Below are positions 7,013 to 15,481 of a stretch of 26,409 nucleotides of DNA, one piece after another. Under the pieces are notes generated by a model. The model worked only from the letters and a program-made list of their open reading frames with translations, had not been told where the DNA came from and searched no databases. Source of the DNA: CAWUKT01 sp041565275 (GTDB lineage Bacteria; Bacteroidota; Bacteroidia; J057; JADKCL01); contig JBFGVE010000027.1 in the NCBI GenBank assembly GCA_041565275.1, forward strand, positions 1 to 26,409, given 5' to 3'. The position numbers were made by a program, and so were the translations under genes. The stretch's first letter is position 1. Each line of letters begins with the position of its first letter.

Positions 7013-9439
7013 ATGCAGTGGCAAAGGATCATACTGTTGCTGAACATGTTGATATCATCATGGGTAGTAGTTGTAGGACAGGTGCCCGACCCGGGCAGCG
7101 AGGGCACGGTATCCAATCCTGATGCCTTGCTTGCAAAGGCTGCGGATCAGGAAGGAGAAGACAGGCGGAATACCTTGGAAAGAGCAGTCGAACTGGCCGA
7201 ACAAATGTCCTTCGACGAAGCTGTCAGGAGGGGCTACCGGGAACTGATCGAATTGTACGCCGAGGGATCTCAAATAGCCCAAGAATTGAAAACACGGGTA
7301 CAATTTCTCAATTATCTGAATACAAAGACAGAAGACAAGGCCGAAGAAGCACGGGTAGAATTTGGGATTGGGAAGTTCTACCTGGATCAGAAAATCTACG
7401 ATAGAGCAGCTGATAGATTCGGAAAAGCCCAGACCCTGTCTAAAGAAGCCGGGAATGATTCCCTTCTTTATGAGTCGATGAAATACTATGCCTGGTCTCA
7501 ACACCAGCAAGGCTTTTTTTTGAGGTCGGAGGGACTTGGTGGAAATACCAAAGATGCGGCTGATCTTGCGAAGTCTGCCTACAGGGATGCCCGCAACGCA
7601 TACGAAAGAGTGTTGGACTTGGCGGAAAAATTAGGCAGGGAACCCGATCAATTATGGATTCACCAACAATTGGCGCGGGTTGCACATGCTGAGATGAACT
7701 ACCAAGAGGAACTTAGCCATTCCAAAGAAGCATTGGAATTGGCGAAAAGGCAGAATAAACCAGATGACGTCATCAAAGCCCTCAACAATCTGGGATACAC
7801 ATCAAAATTCCTTAATAGGGATGCAGAGGCTCTGGGTTACTTTGAACAGGCGTTGAAAGAACTGCAGTTCAATTCTGATCCGGGTCTGGAAGCAGATGTA
7901 CTTCTGAATATAGGAGTAATTCAACACAACCAGGGACGCTCCCTTGAAGCCATTGAATATCTTCAAAAAGCTGCTCAAAAAGCTATCAGGATCGGACGGA
8001 TAGAATCTGCCGGAAATGCTTATGACTTCATGGCTTTGGTTTACTTCCAACAAAAGGACCAGTACAATGCCCTGGCATACAACGAAAAATCGATCGCAAT
8101 TGCCGAGAAAAACGATTATCCTGACTTGCTGGTAAAGAGTTACAATACCAGGTCCGTTATCTACAAGTCGCTTTATGAATTTGAATATGCACTGGATGCT
8201 CAGAAGAAATACTTGGACTTAAAGGATTCGATCACTGACCTACGGCGATCTGAACTCAGTAACCGACAACTTAAGGAAAGGGAAATACAGTCCAGTCTTG
8301 AGCGAATGCTTGAATTGCAGCAGTTAAAGTTAAAGGATGAACTGGTTGAGGAAGAAAAACGAAGGCTGCAAAAGGAATTGGAATTGGCTTCTTCCCAGGA
8401 AGAACGGACCAGGTTGGAGGCCCTCCAGATCCTCGACCAATTGGCCCTAGAAAAACAAAAGGGCCGCATCTCAGATCTTGCCAGACAGCAATTGATCAAC
8501 CAGATCGAGTTGAACGAAGAGAAAGCCAAAGCTGACAGCGCACGGCAGGACGCATTGTTGCAGGAAAAGATAGCGAATGAAATGACCGAAGCCGCCAAAC
8601 AGGAAAAATTGAGGGCTGATCTGGAAGAGGCACAGAAGAACCAGCATATGCTAGAGAACGAGAGGCAGCAGGAAAATATCCGAAACTTGACACTGGTTCT
8701 GGTTGGAGGAGGGCTTCTGATGTTTATCATTCTCCTGACCTTGATACAATTGAGGGTAAGAAACCGGCAGATAAGGCGACAGCGGAAAGAGATCGTAGCG
8801 GCGAAACAGAAGTCAGACGAACTGTTGCTGAATATTCTTCCGGTGGCAGTGGCTGAAGAATTGAAGGAGAGCGGGCAATCTAAACCGCGTCTTTATGAAG
8901 CTGCAACTGTTCTTTTCACAGATTTTGTAGGGTTTACGATGATCTCCGAGGGTTTAAGTCCATCTGAGTTGGTGAAAACGCTAGATGAAATCTTTCTTGA
9001 ATTTGACCTGATCGTGGAGAAGCATGGGTTGCAGCGTATAAAGACGATCGGAGATGCATATATGGCTGCTTGTGGCTTGCCGGAGACTGATCTTGATCAT
9101 GCTGCCAAGGCGGTCCGTGCGGCTATTGAGATGCGGGATTTCATACGAGACTTCAATGCTGGGCTCCCACCCGGAAGTAGCCCCTGGAACATCAGGATCG
9201 GTCTCAACAGTGGTCCTCTGGTCGCTGGGGTAGTGGGTGTACGCAAGTTTGCTTATGATATCTGGGGAGATGCGGTCAATACTGCCAGTAGAATGGAAAG
9301 CAGCGGGAAACCGGGAAAAGTAAACATATCCGGGAGTACCAAAGAGTTGCTAAATGGGAAATTTGTTCTGGAGTACCGGGGGAAAGTAGCTGCGAAGAAC
9401 AAGGGCGAGATCGATATGTATTTTGTTGAACTGAGTTAA
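7013..9439 (+). CDS. Membrane-anchored TPR class III adenylate cyclase
   Basis: 808 residues. A signal sequence (IILLLNMLISSWVVVV) precedes TPR repeats at about 90-400, then a long charged coiled coil at about 405-555. A single membrane helix lies at about 558-580, then a signalling helix (KSDELLLNILP) and a C-terminal class III nucleotide cyclase domain at about 625-805. Metal-binding Asp are D637 (FTDFVGFT) and D681 (TIGDAYMA). The base-selecting positions are K677 (RIKTIGDAY) and D749 (YDIWGDAVN), the adenylate-cyclase pair rather than the Glu/Cys pair of guanylate cyclases. The transition-state residues N756 and R760 (VNTASRM) are present. All catalytic residues are therefore intact, and cAMP is the predicted product. 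Topology places the TPRs in the periplasm and the catalytic domain in the cytoplasm. It follows the TonB receptor by 5 nt, suggesting an envelope-derived signal. Confidence 0.93.
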   Translation: MQWQRIILLLNMLISSWVVVVGQVPDPGSEGTVSNPDALLAKAADQEGEDRRNTLERAVELAEQMSFDEAVRRGYRELIELYAEGSQIAQELKTRVQFLNYLNTKTEDKAEEARVEFGIGKFYLDQKIYDRAADRFGKAQTLSKEAGNDSLLYESMKYYAWSQHQQGFFLRSEGLGGNTKDAADLAKSAYRDARNAYERVLDLAEKLGREPDQLWIHQQLARVAHAEMNYQEELSHSKEALELAKRQNKPDDVIKALNNLGYTSKFLNRDAEALGYFEQALKELQFNSDPGLEADVLLNIGVIQHNQGRSLEAIEYLQKAAQKAIRIGRIESAGNAYDFMALVYFQQKDQYNALAYNEKSIAIAEKNDYPDLLVKSYNTRSVIYKSLYEFEYALDAQKKYLDLKDSITDLRRSELSNRQLKEREIQSSLERMLELQQLKLKDELVEEEKRRLQKELELASSQEERTRLEALQILDQLALEKQKGRISDLARQQLINQIELNEEKAKADSARQDALLQEKIANEMTEAAKQEKLRADLEEAQKNQHMLENERQQENIRNLTLVLVGGGLLMFIILLTLIQLRVRNRQIRRQRKEIVAAKQKSDELLLNILPVAVAEELKESGQSKPRLYEAATVLFTDFVGFTMISEGLSPSELVKTLDEIFLEFDLIVEKHGLQRIKTIGDAYMAACGLPETDLDHAAKAVRAAIEMRDFIRDFNAGLPPGSSPWNIRIGLNSGPLVAGVVGVRKFAYDIWGDAVNTASRMESSGKPGKVNISGSTKELLNGKFVLEYRGKVAAKNKGEIDMYFVELS

Positions 9440-9445
9440 TTATCA

Positions 9446-9486
9446 GTTGATCTATTGATGAGATCAACAGTTGATCAGTTGATCAA
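9446..9486. repeat. GTTGATC inverted/direct heptamer cluster between convergent genes
   Basis: GTTGATCT (9446-9453) pairs with AGATCAAC (9461-9468) across a 7-nt loop. Two more direct GTTGATC copies follow at about 9471 and 9479. The second half lies inside the last codons of hutU, which encode LIDQLIN. The cyclase and hutU genes converge here with only 24 nt between stops, so the hairpin could serve as a shared terminator. No U-tract follows on either strand, so this is tentative. Confidence 0.45.
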
Positions 9487-11473
9487 TCAGCTCAGGGTCT
9501 GTCATATTTGGAATAGTGACCTTCAGATCCGCGTTGCGTTCCATTTCGCGTTTGATAGCAAAGATAGCCCCTTTGTTTCGAGCCCAGCTCCTCCTTGCGA
9601 TCCCATTGTTGACGTCCCAGAACAGCATGGATTCTAAGCGGCGGTCAGCATCTGCCGAGCCATCCAGCAAAAGTCCAAACCCGCCATTGATCACTTCCCC
9701 CCAGCCGACCCCACCTCCGTTGTGGAGGCTGATCCAGGTTGCCCCGCGAAACCCATCTCCCACGAAATTGTGCACTGCCATGTCAGCAGTCACAAAGGAT
9801 CCATCATTGATGTTAGCCGTCTCCCGGTAGGGAGAATCCGTTCCGGAGACATCGTGGTGGTCGCGTCCCAAAACGATCGGCTTGGATATTTCGCCCTCAC
9901 GAATGGCCCGGTTGAACCGTTGGGCGATCTTGATCCGCCCCTCACTGTCTGCGTAAAGGATACGCGCTTGTGAACCAACGACCATCTGGTTCCTTTCGGC
10001 ATTTGTGATCCAATGGATATTGTCTAAGAGCTGTGATCTGATCTCTTCCGGTGCCCGGAGCAGCAATTCGTCGAGCACTTCAGCAGCCAGCCTGTCGCTG
10101 GTCTGCAGATCTTTAGCCAAGCCGGAAGTACAAACCCACCTGAAGGGGCCGAATCCATAGTCAAAGCACAGGGGCCCCATGATATCCTCCACGTATGAAG
10201 GATAGATGAAAGACCCGTCGGAATTTTGAATATCGGCACCGGCCCGACTGGCTTCCAGCAGAAATGCATTCCCGTAATCCCAGAAATACATGCCGCGTTC
10301 AGTCATTGCCTGGATGGCTCTGGTATGGGCCCGGAGGCTTTGATAGACTTTCTCTTTGAATTGGGCTGGATTATCCCGCATCAACAGCTCGCTCTCATCA
10401 AAGGTTAATCCCTGAGGGTAGTACCCTCCTCCAAACGGATTGTGGAGGGAAGTTTGGTCCGAACCCAGGTCCACCTGCACCTCTTCACGGTACAACGCTT
10501 CCCAGAGGTCAACAACATTGCCCAAGTAGCCCAGTGAAACTGCTGTTTTGTTCTTTTGGGCTTCCCTGATGCGGGGGATCAACTCTTCGAGGTCTTCATA
10601 CAGTTCGTCAAGCCAGCCTTGCTGGAAACGTTTGTAAGCTGCACTGGGATTGATTTCAGCGATGACTCCAACTGCTCCGGCGATCACCGAAGCCTTTGCT
10701 TGGGCGCCAGACATTCCTCCCAAACCGGAAGTTACATAGATCATGCCTCCCAGGCCATCCCGGTCAGGGCGGTGCCGCCGGCCTGCATTGAGCAAGGTAA
10801 TGGTCGTTCCGTGAACGATCCCCTGCGGCCCGATGTACATAAACGATCCGGCGGTCATCTGGCCGAACTGAGTGATGCCCATCGCATTGAATTGATCGTA
10901 GAGCGCAGGTTTGCTGAAGCTGGGGACCATCATCCCATTCGTAACCACAACACGGGGAGCTTCGGGGTGAGAGGGGAAGAGGCCCATTGGATGACCGGAG
11001 TACAGGACAAGGGTTTGTTCTTCCGTCATCTCAGCCAGGTATTTCATAGTGATCCTGTACTGGGCCCAGTTTTGGAAAACAGAACCATTCCCACCGTAGG
11101 TGATCAGCTCTTCAGGGAATTGAGCTACTGCAGGGTCCAGGTTGTTCTGGATCATCAGCATGATGGCAGCAGCCTGAGGTGTCCGCGCAGGGTAGGCTTC
11201 GATTGGCCGGGCATAAGGCAGGTGGTGTGGACGGTATCTGAACATATAGATACGCCCGTATTCATCGAGTTCTCTGGCAAATTCAGCTCCAAGCACCTCA
11301 TGGAGCGAAGGATCAAAATAGCGCAAAGCATTTCTGAGGGCACTTTTTTTGCCTTCGGTATCCAAGTCGTGTTTCCTGCCTTTCGGATGGGGATAGTCAG
11401 GACTCAGAGGACGCAGTTCGGGAAGTTCAGCAGGAATACCCTGGAGAATCTCAGCTTGAAAATTGATAGCCAT
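9464..11473 (-). CDS. hutU: Urocanate hydratase (long form)
   Basis: Urocanase converts urocanate to 4-imidazolone-5-propionate in histidine degradation, using tightly bound NAD+ in the cytoplasm. The 669-residue protein shows the family hallmarks: ITYGGNGSVFQNWAQYR, LYSGHPMGLFPSHPEAPRVV, FGQMTAGSFMYIGPQGIVHG, TSGLGGMSGAQAKA, LGSDQTSLHNPFGGGYYPQG, and GPFRWVCTSG near the C-terminal third. It is longer than the roughly 550-residue proteobacterial HutU and matches the long form seen in Bacteroidota and animals. No hutH, hutI or formiminoglutamate gene is in the window, so it stands alone here. The ATG at 11473 has a stop 12 nt upstream in frame, which limits the start. A set of 21-bp tandem repeats lies immediately upstream, in its probable leader. 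Confidence 0.95.
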   Translation of the reverse strand: MAINFQAEILQGIPAELPELRPLSPDYPHPKGRKHDLDTEGKKSALRNALRYFDPSLHEVLGAEFARELDEYGRIYMFRYRPHHLPYARPIEAYPARTPQAAAIMLMIQNNLDPAVAQFPEELITYGGNGSVFQNWAQYRITMKYLAEMTEEQTLVLYSGHPMGLFPSHPEAPRVVVTNGMMVPSFSKPALYDQFNAMGITQFGQMTAGSFMYIGPQGIVHGTTITLLNAGRRHRPDRDGLGGMIYVTSGLGGMSGAQAKASVIAGAVGVIAEINPSAAYKRFQQGWLDELYEDLEELIPRIREAQKNKTAVSLGYLGNVVDLWEALYREEVQVDLGSDQTSLHNPFGGGYYPQGLTFDESELLMRDNPAQFKEKVYQSLRAHTRAIQAMTERGMYFWDYGNAFLLEASRAGADIQNSDGSFIYPSYVEDIMGPLCFDYGFGPFRWVCTSGLAKDLQTSDRLAAEVLDELLLRAPEEIRSQLLDNIHWITNAERNQMVVGSQARILYADSEGRIKIAQRFNRAIREGEISKPIVLGRDHHDVSGTDSPYRETANINDGSFVTADMAVHNFVGDGFRGATWISLHNGGGVGWGEVINGGFGLLLDGSADADRRLESMLFWDVNNGIARRSWARNKGAIFAIKREMERNADLKVTIPNMTDPELIDQLINC

Positions 11474-11491
11474 ATTGCCTTGTTATCTTAT

Positions 11492-11565
11492 TATCAGAAA
11501 CATTCACCTCAGTATTAGGAATATTCACTTCAGGATCAGAAACATTCAATTCAGTATCAAGAACA
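11492..11565. repeat. 21-bp tandem repeat, about 3.5 units, in the hutU upstream region
   Basis: Three imperfect 21-bp units (11492-11512, 11513-11533, 11534-11554) are followed by an 11-bp partial unit. The first and third share ATCAGAAACATTCA followed by a short variable part and TCAG; the second differs at about five positions. They sit between the hutU start and the lptE stop. Read on the minus strand in one frame, the array encodes heptads of the type DTELNVS / DPEVNIP / NTEVNVS without a stop. The array could be a leader peptide, a regulatory array or simple slippage. Confidence 0.8.
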
Positions 11566-11595
11566 AGTAAATTTTACCAAATCCCCAGGCAGATC

Positions 11596-12105
11596 TTACC
11601 AGTTGGAAAGCACTTTGTTGAAAATATCAGTAGTTAGATTGTCAATGATACCCAAAATCAATTCAGATTCGATGTCACTCAGGTTCTGATTGGAGTCATA
11701 GTCAGAGAACTGGGTAAAGGACTGCTGCCATGAATCTTCGGGATAGGTAGTACAGTCGTAAAGGACACTTACGGTAACGGTAAGCCTGTTCTGTGCAGCG
11801 GTCTCATCTCCTTGGATAGCCACGGGTGAAACTGAATAGTTGGTAATAGTACCGGAAAATTGAAGATCGCCATCGTAGTCAACTAATCTGAGGTTGGACT
11901 GGGATTGAAATTTGTCTTTGAGTCCTTCCGTCAGATCCTGGGCGAGGGTGGGCACAACAAGGGAAGCGCTGTTCTCAAACCGTTCAATGGACACTGTATT
12001 CAGTCCTGGTTTTAACTTACCCCCTTGGAAAGAATAGATCCCACAACTGGAAACAGCGACCAGCACCCAGCCAAAGTAGAGGAGAATAGCTTTATGTGAT
12101 CCCAT
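11596..12105 (-). CDS. lptE: LptE-like LPS-assembly lipoprotein
   Basis: 169 residues. A short signal peptide with hydrophobic ILLYFGWVLVAVSS ends at a lipobox with Cys21 (VSSC-G), so the protein should be lipidated. The mature start GIYSFQGGKL and the following VSIERFENSASLVVPTLAQDLTEGLKDKF match the Bacteroidota LptE family, the partner of the LptD translocon that inserts lipopolysaccharide at the outer membrane. The length fits the family. The start overlaps the 3' end of the sigma-54 regulator gene by 14 nt, so it is the last gene of the miaB / regulator / lptE operon. Assignment rests on sequence style plus the conserved context, since family identity is low in general. Confidence 0.87.
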   Translation of the reverse strand: MGSHKAILLYFGWVLVAVSSCGIYSFQGGKLKPGLNTVSIERFENSASLVVPTLAQDLTEGLKDKFQSQSNLRLVDYDGDLQFSGTITNYSVSPVAIQGDETAAQNRLTVTVSVLYDCTTYPEDSWQQSFTQFSDYDSNQNLSDIESELILGIIDNLTTDIFNKVLSNW

Positions 12106-13348
12106 AGCTCTTTAGCTTTCTGTACAACGTCCGTTCCGAAATCCCCAATTCTTTTGCAGCTTTTTTACGGTTGTTGTTGTGTTTGCGGAGCGATTTGACA
12201 ATAAGCTCCTTCTGCTTTACTTCCAGGCTCAGTGATTCTTCCAGTATGTCGGCCTCATCTGCATGTTGGTCCGAACGCTCTCGTGTATCTTTGTATTCGA
12301 TGTCCGGGTCACGAACGTAAAGTATATTTTCCCTGGTATTTTCAAACTCTTCGTAAGAACTTCCGGACTTGCTCGGCAGGGCTGAAACCCTGGAGGGAGC
12401 TCCTTCGATCAGACTGACCAGTGCTTTTTTGAGGTCACTGACTTCATCTCGAAGCTTGAAAACCATCTTATACAACATTTCAATGTCACGCCGTGAATTA
12501 TTTTGGCTTTCTTTCTCCGCATCCTGAGAACCCACCAGACTGGGAAGGTAGGAGTCCCGGACATTGAGGTGTTTGGTGATCATATCACTGGTAATGGTTT
12601 CCTCAGGGATGAGTACAGTCAGTTTCTCAACAAAATTACGCAATTCACGTACGTTGCCTGGCCATCGGTACTTGTAGAGGACGGCACTTGCATCGGGGGT
12701 AAGGTAAAAAGGATCTCGGCGGTACTTGTGACAGAATTCATCGGTGAAATACTGGAACAACAACTCTATGTCCGTTCCACGTTCCCGCAGCGGGGGGACC
12801 TGAATGGTGACTGTATTGAGGCGGAAGAAGAGGTCTTCCCGGAATTTTCCTATGCGAATGCGTTCGATCAGGTTCTTGTTGGAGGCGGCAATCACCCGCA
12901 CGTCTGATCTTCGTATTTTCGAAGAGCCCACCCGAAGGTATTCTTTGTTTTCCAGGAGTCGAAGTAAACGCGCCTGGGAAGCCATGGGCATTTCGCTGAT
13001 CTCATCCATAAAGATGGTACCGGTATCAACCTCTTCAAAATAACCTTTCCTTGAATCGACTGCTCCGGTGAACGATCCTTTTTCGTGACCAAACAATTCT
13101 GAGTCCATGGTACCCTCAGGGATTGCTCCGGTATTGATGGCCATGAAAGGCTGGTGTTTGCGCTTTGAGTTTTGGTGGATGATCCTTGAGAAGACATCCT
13201 TGCCAGTTCCGTTCTCGCCACTGATCAGCACTGAAACATCCGTTGGGGCCACCTGGATAGCGATTTCCAGAGCAGTGTTCAGAGCGGGGTTGTGTCCTAC
13301 GATCCCGTAACGGGTCTTAATGGTTTCAATGCTAGGTCTATGATCCAT
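12092..13348 (-). CDS. Sigma-54-interacting AAA+ transcriptional activator with Fis-type HTH
   Basis: 418 residues. The AAA+ domain starts almost at the N-terminus: Walker A SGENGTGKD (43-51), sigma-54 contact loop GSFTGA (91-96, the GAFTGA variant with Ser), Walker B TIFMDE (111-116), and the PPLRERGTDI and YRWPGNVREL motifs. After a variable linker (about 275-375), a Fis-type helix-turn-helix ends the protein (NRKKAAKELGISERTLYRKL). No receiver, GAF or PAS domain is present, so its activity is probably set by expression, a partner or the linker. It remodels RNA polymerase-sigma-54 for open-complex formation. It starts 16 nt after the miaB stop and overlaps lptE. Targets cannot be read here. 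Confidence 0.93.
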   Translation of the reverse strand: MDHRPSIETIKTRYGIVGHNPALNTALEIAIQVAPTDVSVLISGENGTGKDVFSRIIHQNSKRKHQPFMAINTGAIPEGTMDSELFGHEKGSFTGAVDSRKGYFEEVDTGTIFMDEISEMPMASQARLLRLLENKEYLRVGSSKIRRSDVRVIAASNKNLIERIRIGKFREDLFFRLNTVTIQVPPLRERGTDIELLFQYFTDEFCHKYRRDPFYLTPDASAVLYKYRWPGNVRELRNFVEKLTVLIPEETITSDMITKHLNVRDSYLPSLVGSQDAEKESQNNSRRDIEMLYKMVFKLRDEVSDLKKALVSLIEGAPSRVSALPSKSGSSYEEFENTRENILYVRDPDIEYKDTRERSDQHADEADILEESLSLEVKQKELIVKSLRKHNNNRKKAAKELGISERTLYRKLKSYGIT

Positions 13349-13364
13349 GTTGTTTTGTTATTCC

Positions 13365-14825
13365 TCAGACCATTTTACCGATCAGGGTATGAGAGGTCGC
13401 TTCGCTGATGTGGACATCGACATAACTTCCCGGTGCCAGAGGGCGGTCGGATTTTGGAAAAACGACCATTTGGTTGAAATCCGTCCTGCCGCACCAGTCC
13501 TCCGTACTGCGCTTGGAATTGCCTTCGATCAGTACCTGGTAAGTATTGCCTACCCGGCTGTAACTCCATTCCCTTGAAATACGGTTTTGGAGTTCAATGA
13601 TCTCACTCAAGCGGCGTTTCTTTACTTCCAGCGGTACATCGTCTTCGTATTTTTTTGCGGCCAGGGTGCCGGGGCGTTCGCTGTAATAGAACATAAAGGA
13701 ATTGGTGTACTTCGACCATTCTATCAGGCTCAACGTATCCTGGTGATCTTCCTCTGTTTCTGAACAAAATCCAGCAATAATATCACTTGAGATGGCACAA
13801 TTGGGGATAATTTCCCGAATCCGCTTTACTTTATTCATGTACCATTCTCTGGTGTAGCCGCGGCGCATCAGGTTGAGTACCCGGCTGTTCCCGGACTGGG
13901 CTGGCAGATGAATATAGTTGCAGATATTGTCATAGGCTGCCATGGTATGCAGTACATCATCGGTAATATCTTTAGGGTGAGAGGTACTGAAGCGAATGCG
14001 GAGTTCAGGGCTGATCCGGGCCACTTCTCCCAGTAGCTGAGCAAATGTTACTTCACCATATTTGAAGCTGTCTACATTTTGGCCCAACAATGTAACCTCT
14101 TTGTAGCCCTGAGCCACTAATTTTTCCGCTTCACGAACGATGGACTCCGGATCACGTGACCGTTCGCGCCCTCTTGTAAAGGGAACTACACAGAAGCTAC
14201 ACATGTTGTCACAGCCTCTCATAATTGAGATGAAGGAGGTGACCCCGTTGGAATTGAGCCGAATAGGGGAGATATCAGCATAAGTTTCTTCGCGGGAAAG
14301 GAGTACATTGACAGCCTTTTGGCCGGATTCAACTTCTTCGATCAGCCTCGGAATATCACGGTAAGCATCCGGACCCACCACGATGTCCACCAATTGCTCC
14401 CGGTCCATCAGTTTCTTTTTGAGGCGTTCGGCCATACATCCCATTACTCCGACCATCAGGCTGGGGTTGTTTTTCTTGGCATGACGGAGGGCCACCAGGC
14501 GGTTCCAGATCTTGGCCTCGGCATTGTCACGGATCGAACAAGTGTTCAGCATGACAAGGTCAGCATGAAGTTCCTGGTCCGTAAAACCATAACCCATATC
14601 GTTGAGGACAGAGGCGATGATCTCAGTATCGGAAAAATTCATTTGGCACCCATAGGTTTCAATATAGGCCTTTTTCTTGCCCTCGGAAGTGCCTTGATAG
14701 GCCGTTCCCTGCCTGGTTTCGTCAATTGTCTTACCCAGGCCGGAGAGGCGATCCTCCCAATTAACCTTACCCGGTGCATATACTTTTTGTGTGATCTTTC
14801 CTTTGTTCATGCTTTTCTTAATCAT
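13365..14825 (-). CDS. miaB: tRNA-2-methylthio-N6-dimethylallyladenosine synthase
   Basis: 486 residues. MiaB adds the 2-methylthio group to i6A37 of tRNAs reading U-starting codons. The N-terminal MTTase (UPF0004) domain has its three cluster cysteines, C60 (YIETYGCQMN), C96 (LNTCSIRDNAEAK) and C130 (VMGCMAERL). The radical SAM motif is C205-x3-C209-x2-C212 (RGCDNMCSFCVVPFTRGRERSR). LGQNVDSFKYG and a C-terminal TRAM domain follow. An N-terminal extension of about 50 residues precedes the domain, usual in Bacteroidota. The ATG at 14810 (residue 6) is an alternative start. It is the first gene of the miaB / sigma-54 regulator / lptE operon, with a candidate promoter at 14887. Confidence 0.96.
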   Translation of the reverse strand: MIKKSMNKGKITQKVYAPGKVNWEDRLSGLGKTIDETRQGTAYQGTSEGKKKAYIETYGCQMNFSDTEIIASVLNDMGYGFTDQELHADLVMLNTCSIRDNAEAKIWNRLVALRHAKKNNPSLMVGVMGCMAERLKKKLMDREQLVDIVVGPDAYRDIPRLIEEVESGQKAVNVLLSREETYADISPIRLNSNGVTSFISIMRGCDNMCSFCVVPFTRGRERSRDPESIVREAEKLVAQGYKEVTLLGQNVDSFKYGEVTFAQLLGEVARISPELRIRFSTSHPKDITDDVLHTMAAYDNICNYIHLPAQSGNSRVLNLMRRGYTREWYMNKVKRIREIIPNCAISSDIIAGFCSETEEDHQDTLSLIEWSKYTNSFMFYYSERPGTLAAKKYEDDVPLEVKKRRLSEIIELQNRISREWSYSRVGNTYQVLIEGNSKRSTEDWCGRTDFNQMVVFPKSDRPLAPGSYVDVHISEATSHTLIGKMV

Positions 14826-14886
14826 CCAAATAGGAATTCGGAGGCTTACTGATGCGATAGGTTGTCCCTCGCTTAGATTGCGAGAG

Positions 14887-14894
14887 CAAAGATA
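14887..14894 (-). promoter_or_regulatory. Candidate promoter -7 box for miaB operon
   Basis: Read on the minus strand this is TATCTTTG, a perfect match to the Bacteroidota -7 consensus TAnnTTTG. It lies 62 nt before the miaB ATG. No clear -33 TTTG was found at the usual spacing. Just downstream, CTCGC and GCGAG (14870-14886) form a 5-bp hairpin that would sit at the very 5' end of the RNA. Confidence 0.45.
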
Positions 14895-15062
14895 AGAAAA
14901 TTATTGGGAGAGAGTGACATATTGTCAGGTACGATTGTGCTTTGGTGTGCAAAGGCCTTCGGAAGAAAGTAGCGTCCATTTAAAGTTTTTGCTAACGAGC
15001 AGGTCTTGAAAGCAATAAATATCCTCGAGTTTATGTAACTTAAGGATATACCAAGAGGTTAC

Positions 15063-15443
15063 ATGTGTATACCTTTCCGTAAAGCACTTATGAATTACAT
15101 TTCGAATTTTCTGCAATCCTCTGATCTTCAATTAGTTTACGCTGTACCCTCCATTCGTTCCACCATACTTTTGTTGGCTACCTTTGCGGCCTTTATGGTG
15201 TCCGCTGTCATTGTTGTGCAGCGGTTTCCTAACCTTGGTTTTCGGCTCCGGGGCTTTGTGAGAGCGATTCTCCGCCATTTTTTTTCACATAGGTTCACAG
15301 CTCCACTTACCGAAGTAGCTTGCCGAATCTGTCAGCGCGGTACTGCATTGTTTGATCCCGTGTATGTGGATTACAAAGGTCATCCCCACATCGAAGGAAA
15401 CTGCAATTCCTGCGGTGCTTACATTCGGGTCCGGTTACATTGA
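15063..15443 (+). CDS. Small membrane protein with C-terminal zinc-ribbon-like cysteines, unknown function
   Basis: 126 residues that I do not recognise. There is one clear hydrophobic segment at about 33-53 (TILLLATFAAFMVSAVIVV), then a basic stretch (RLRGFVRAILRHFF). A C-terminal CRICQ ... CNSCGAYIRVRL pair gives two CxxC motifs about 25 residues apart, the spacing of a zinc ribbon. This could be an anchored metal-binding or nucleic-acid-binding module. The ATG at 15063 has AAGAGG 4 nt upstream; the ATG at 15090 is an alternative. The gene lies between divergent miaB and convergent dgkA. The zinc-ribbon pattern argues that it is a real gene. Confidence 0.5.
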   Translation: MCIPFRKALMNYISNFLQSSDLQLVYAVPSIRSTILLLATFAAFMVSAVIVVQRFPNLGFRLRGFVRAILRHFFSHRFTAPLTEVACRICQRGTALFDPVYVDYKGHPHIEGNCNSCGAYIRVRLH

Positions 15444-15481
15444 CCAAGCTCCTGCGCATACCGTACGGGACCAGTTTGGTT

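Noticed and set aside
8200..8730. 176-codon minus-strand frame, Ser/Cys-rich
   Set aside because: It mirrors the coiled-coil coding region of the cyclase; the Ser/Phe/Cys-rich composition is the complement of Lys/Glu/Gln codons.
10556..11518. 320-codon plus-strand frame opposite hutU
   Set aside because: It lies entirely antisense to a clear urocanate hydratase and shows no protein family signature; codon-bias shadow.
11492..11565. 21-bp repeats as a CRISPR array
   Set aside because: Units are contiguous with no spacers, too short and imperfect, and no cas gene is nearby.
14925..15131. 68-codon minus-strand frame
   Set aside because: No recognisable features and overlaps the start of the better supported 15063 gene on the other strand.
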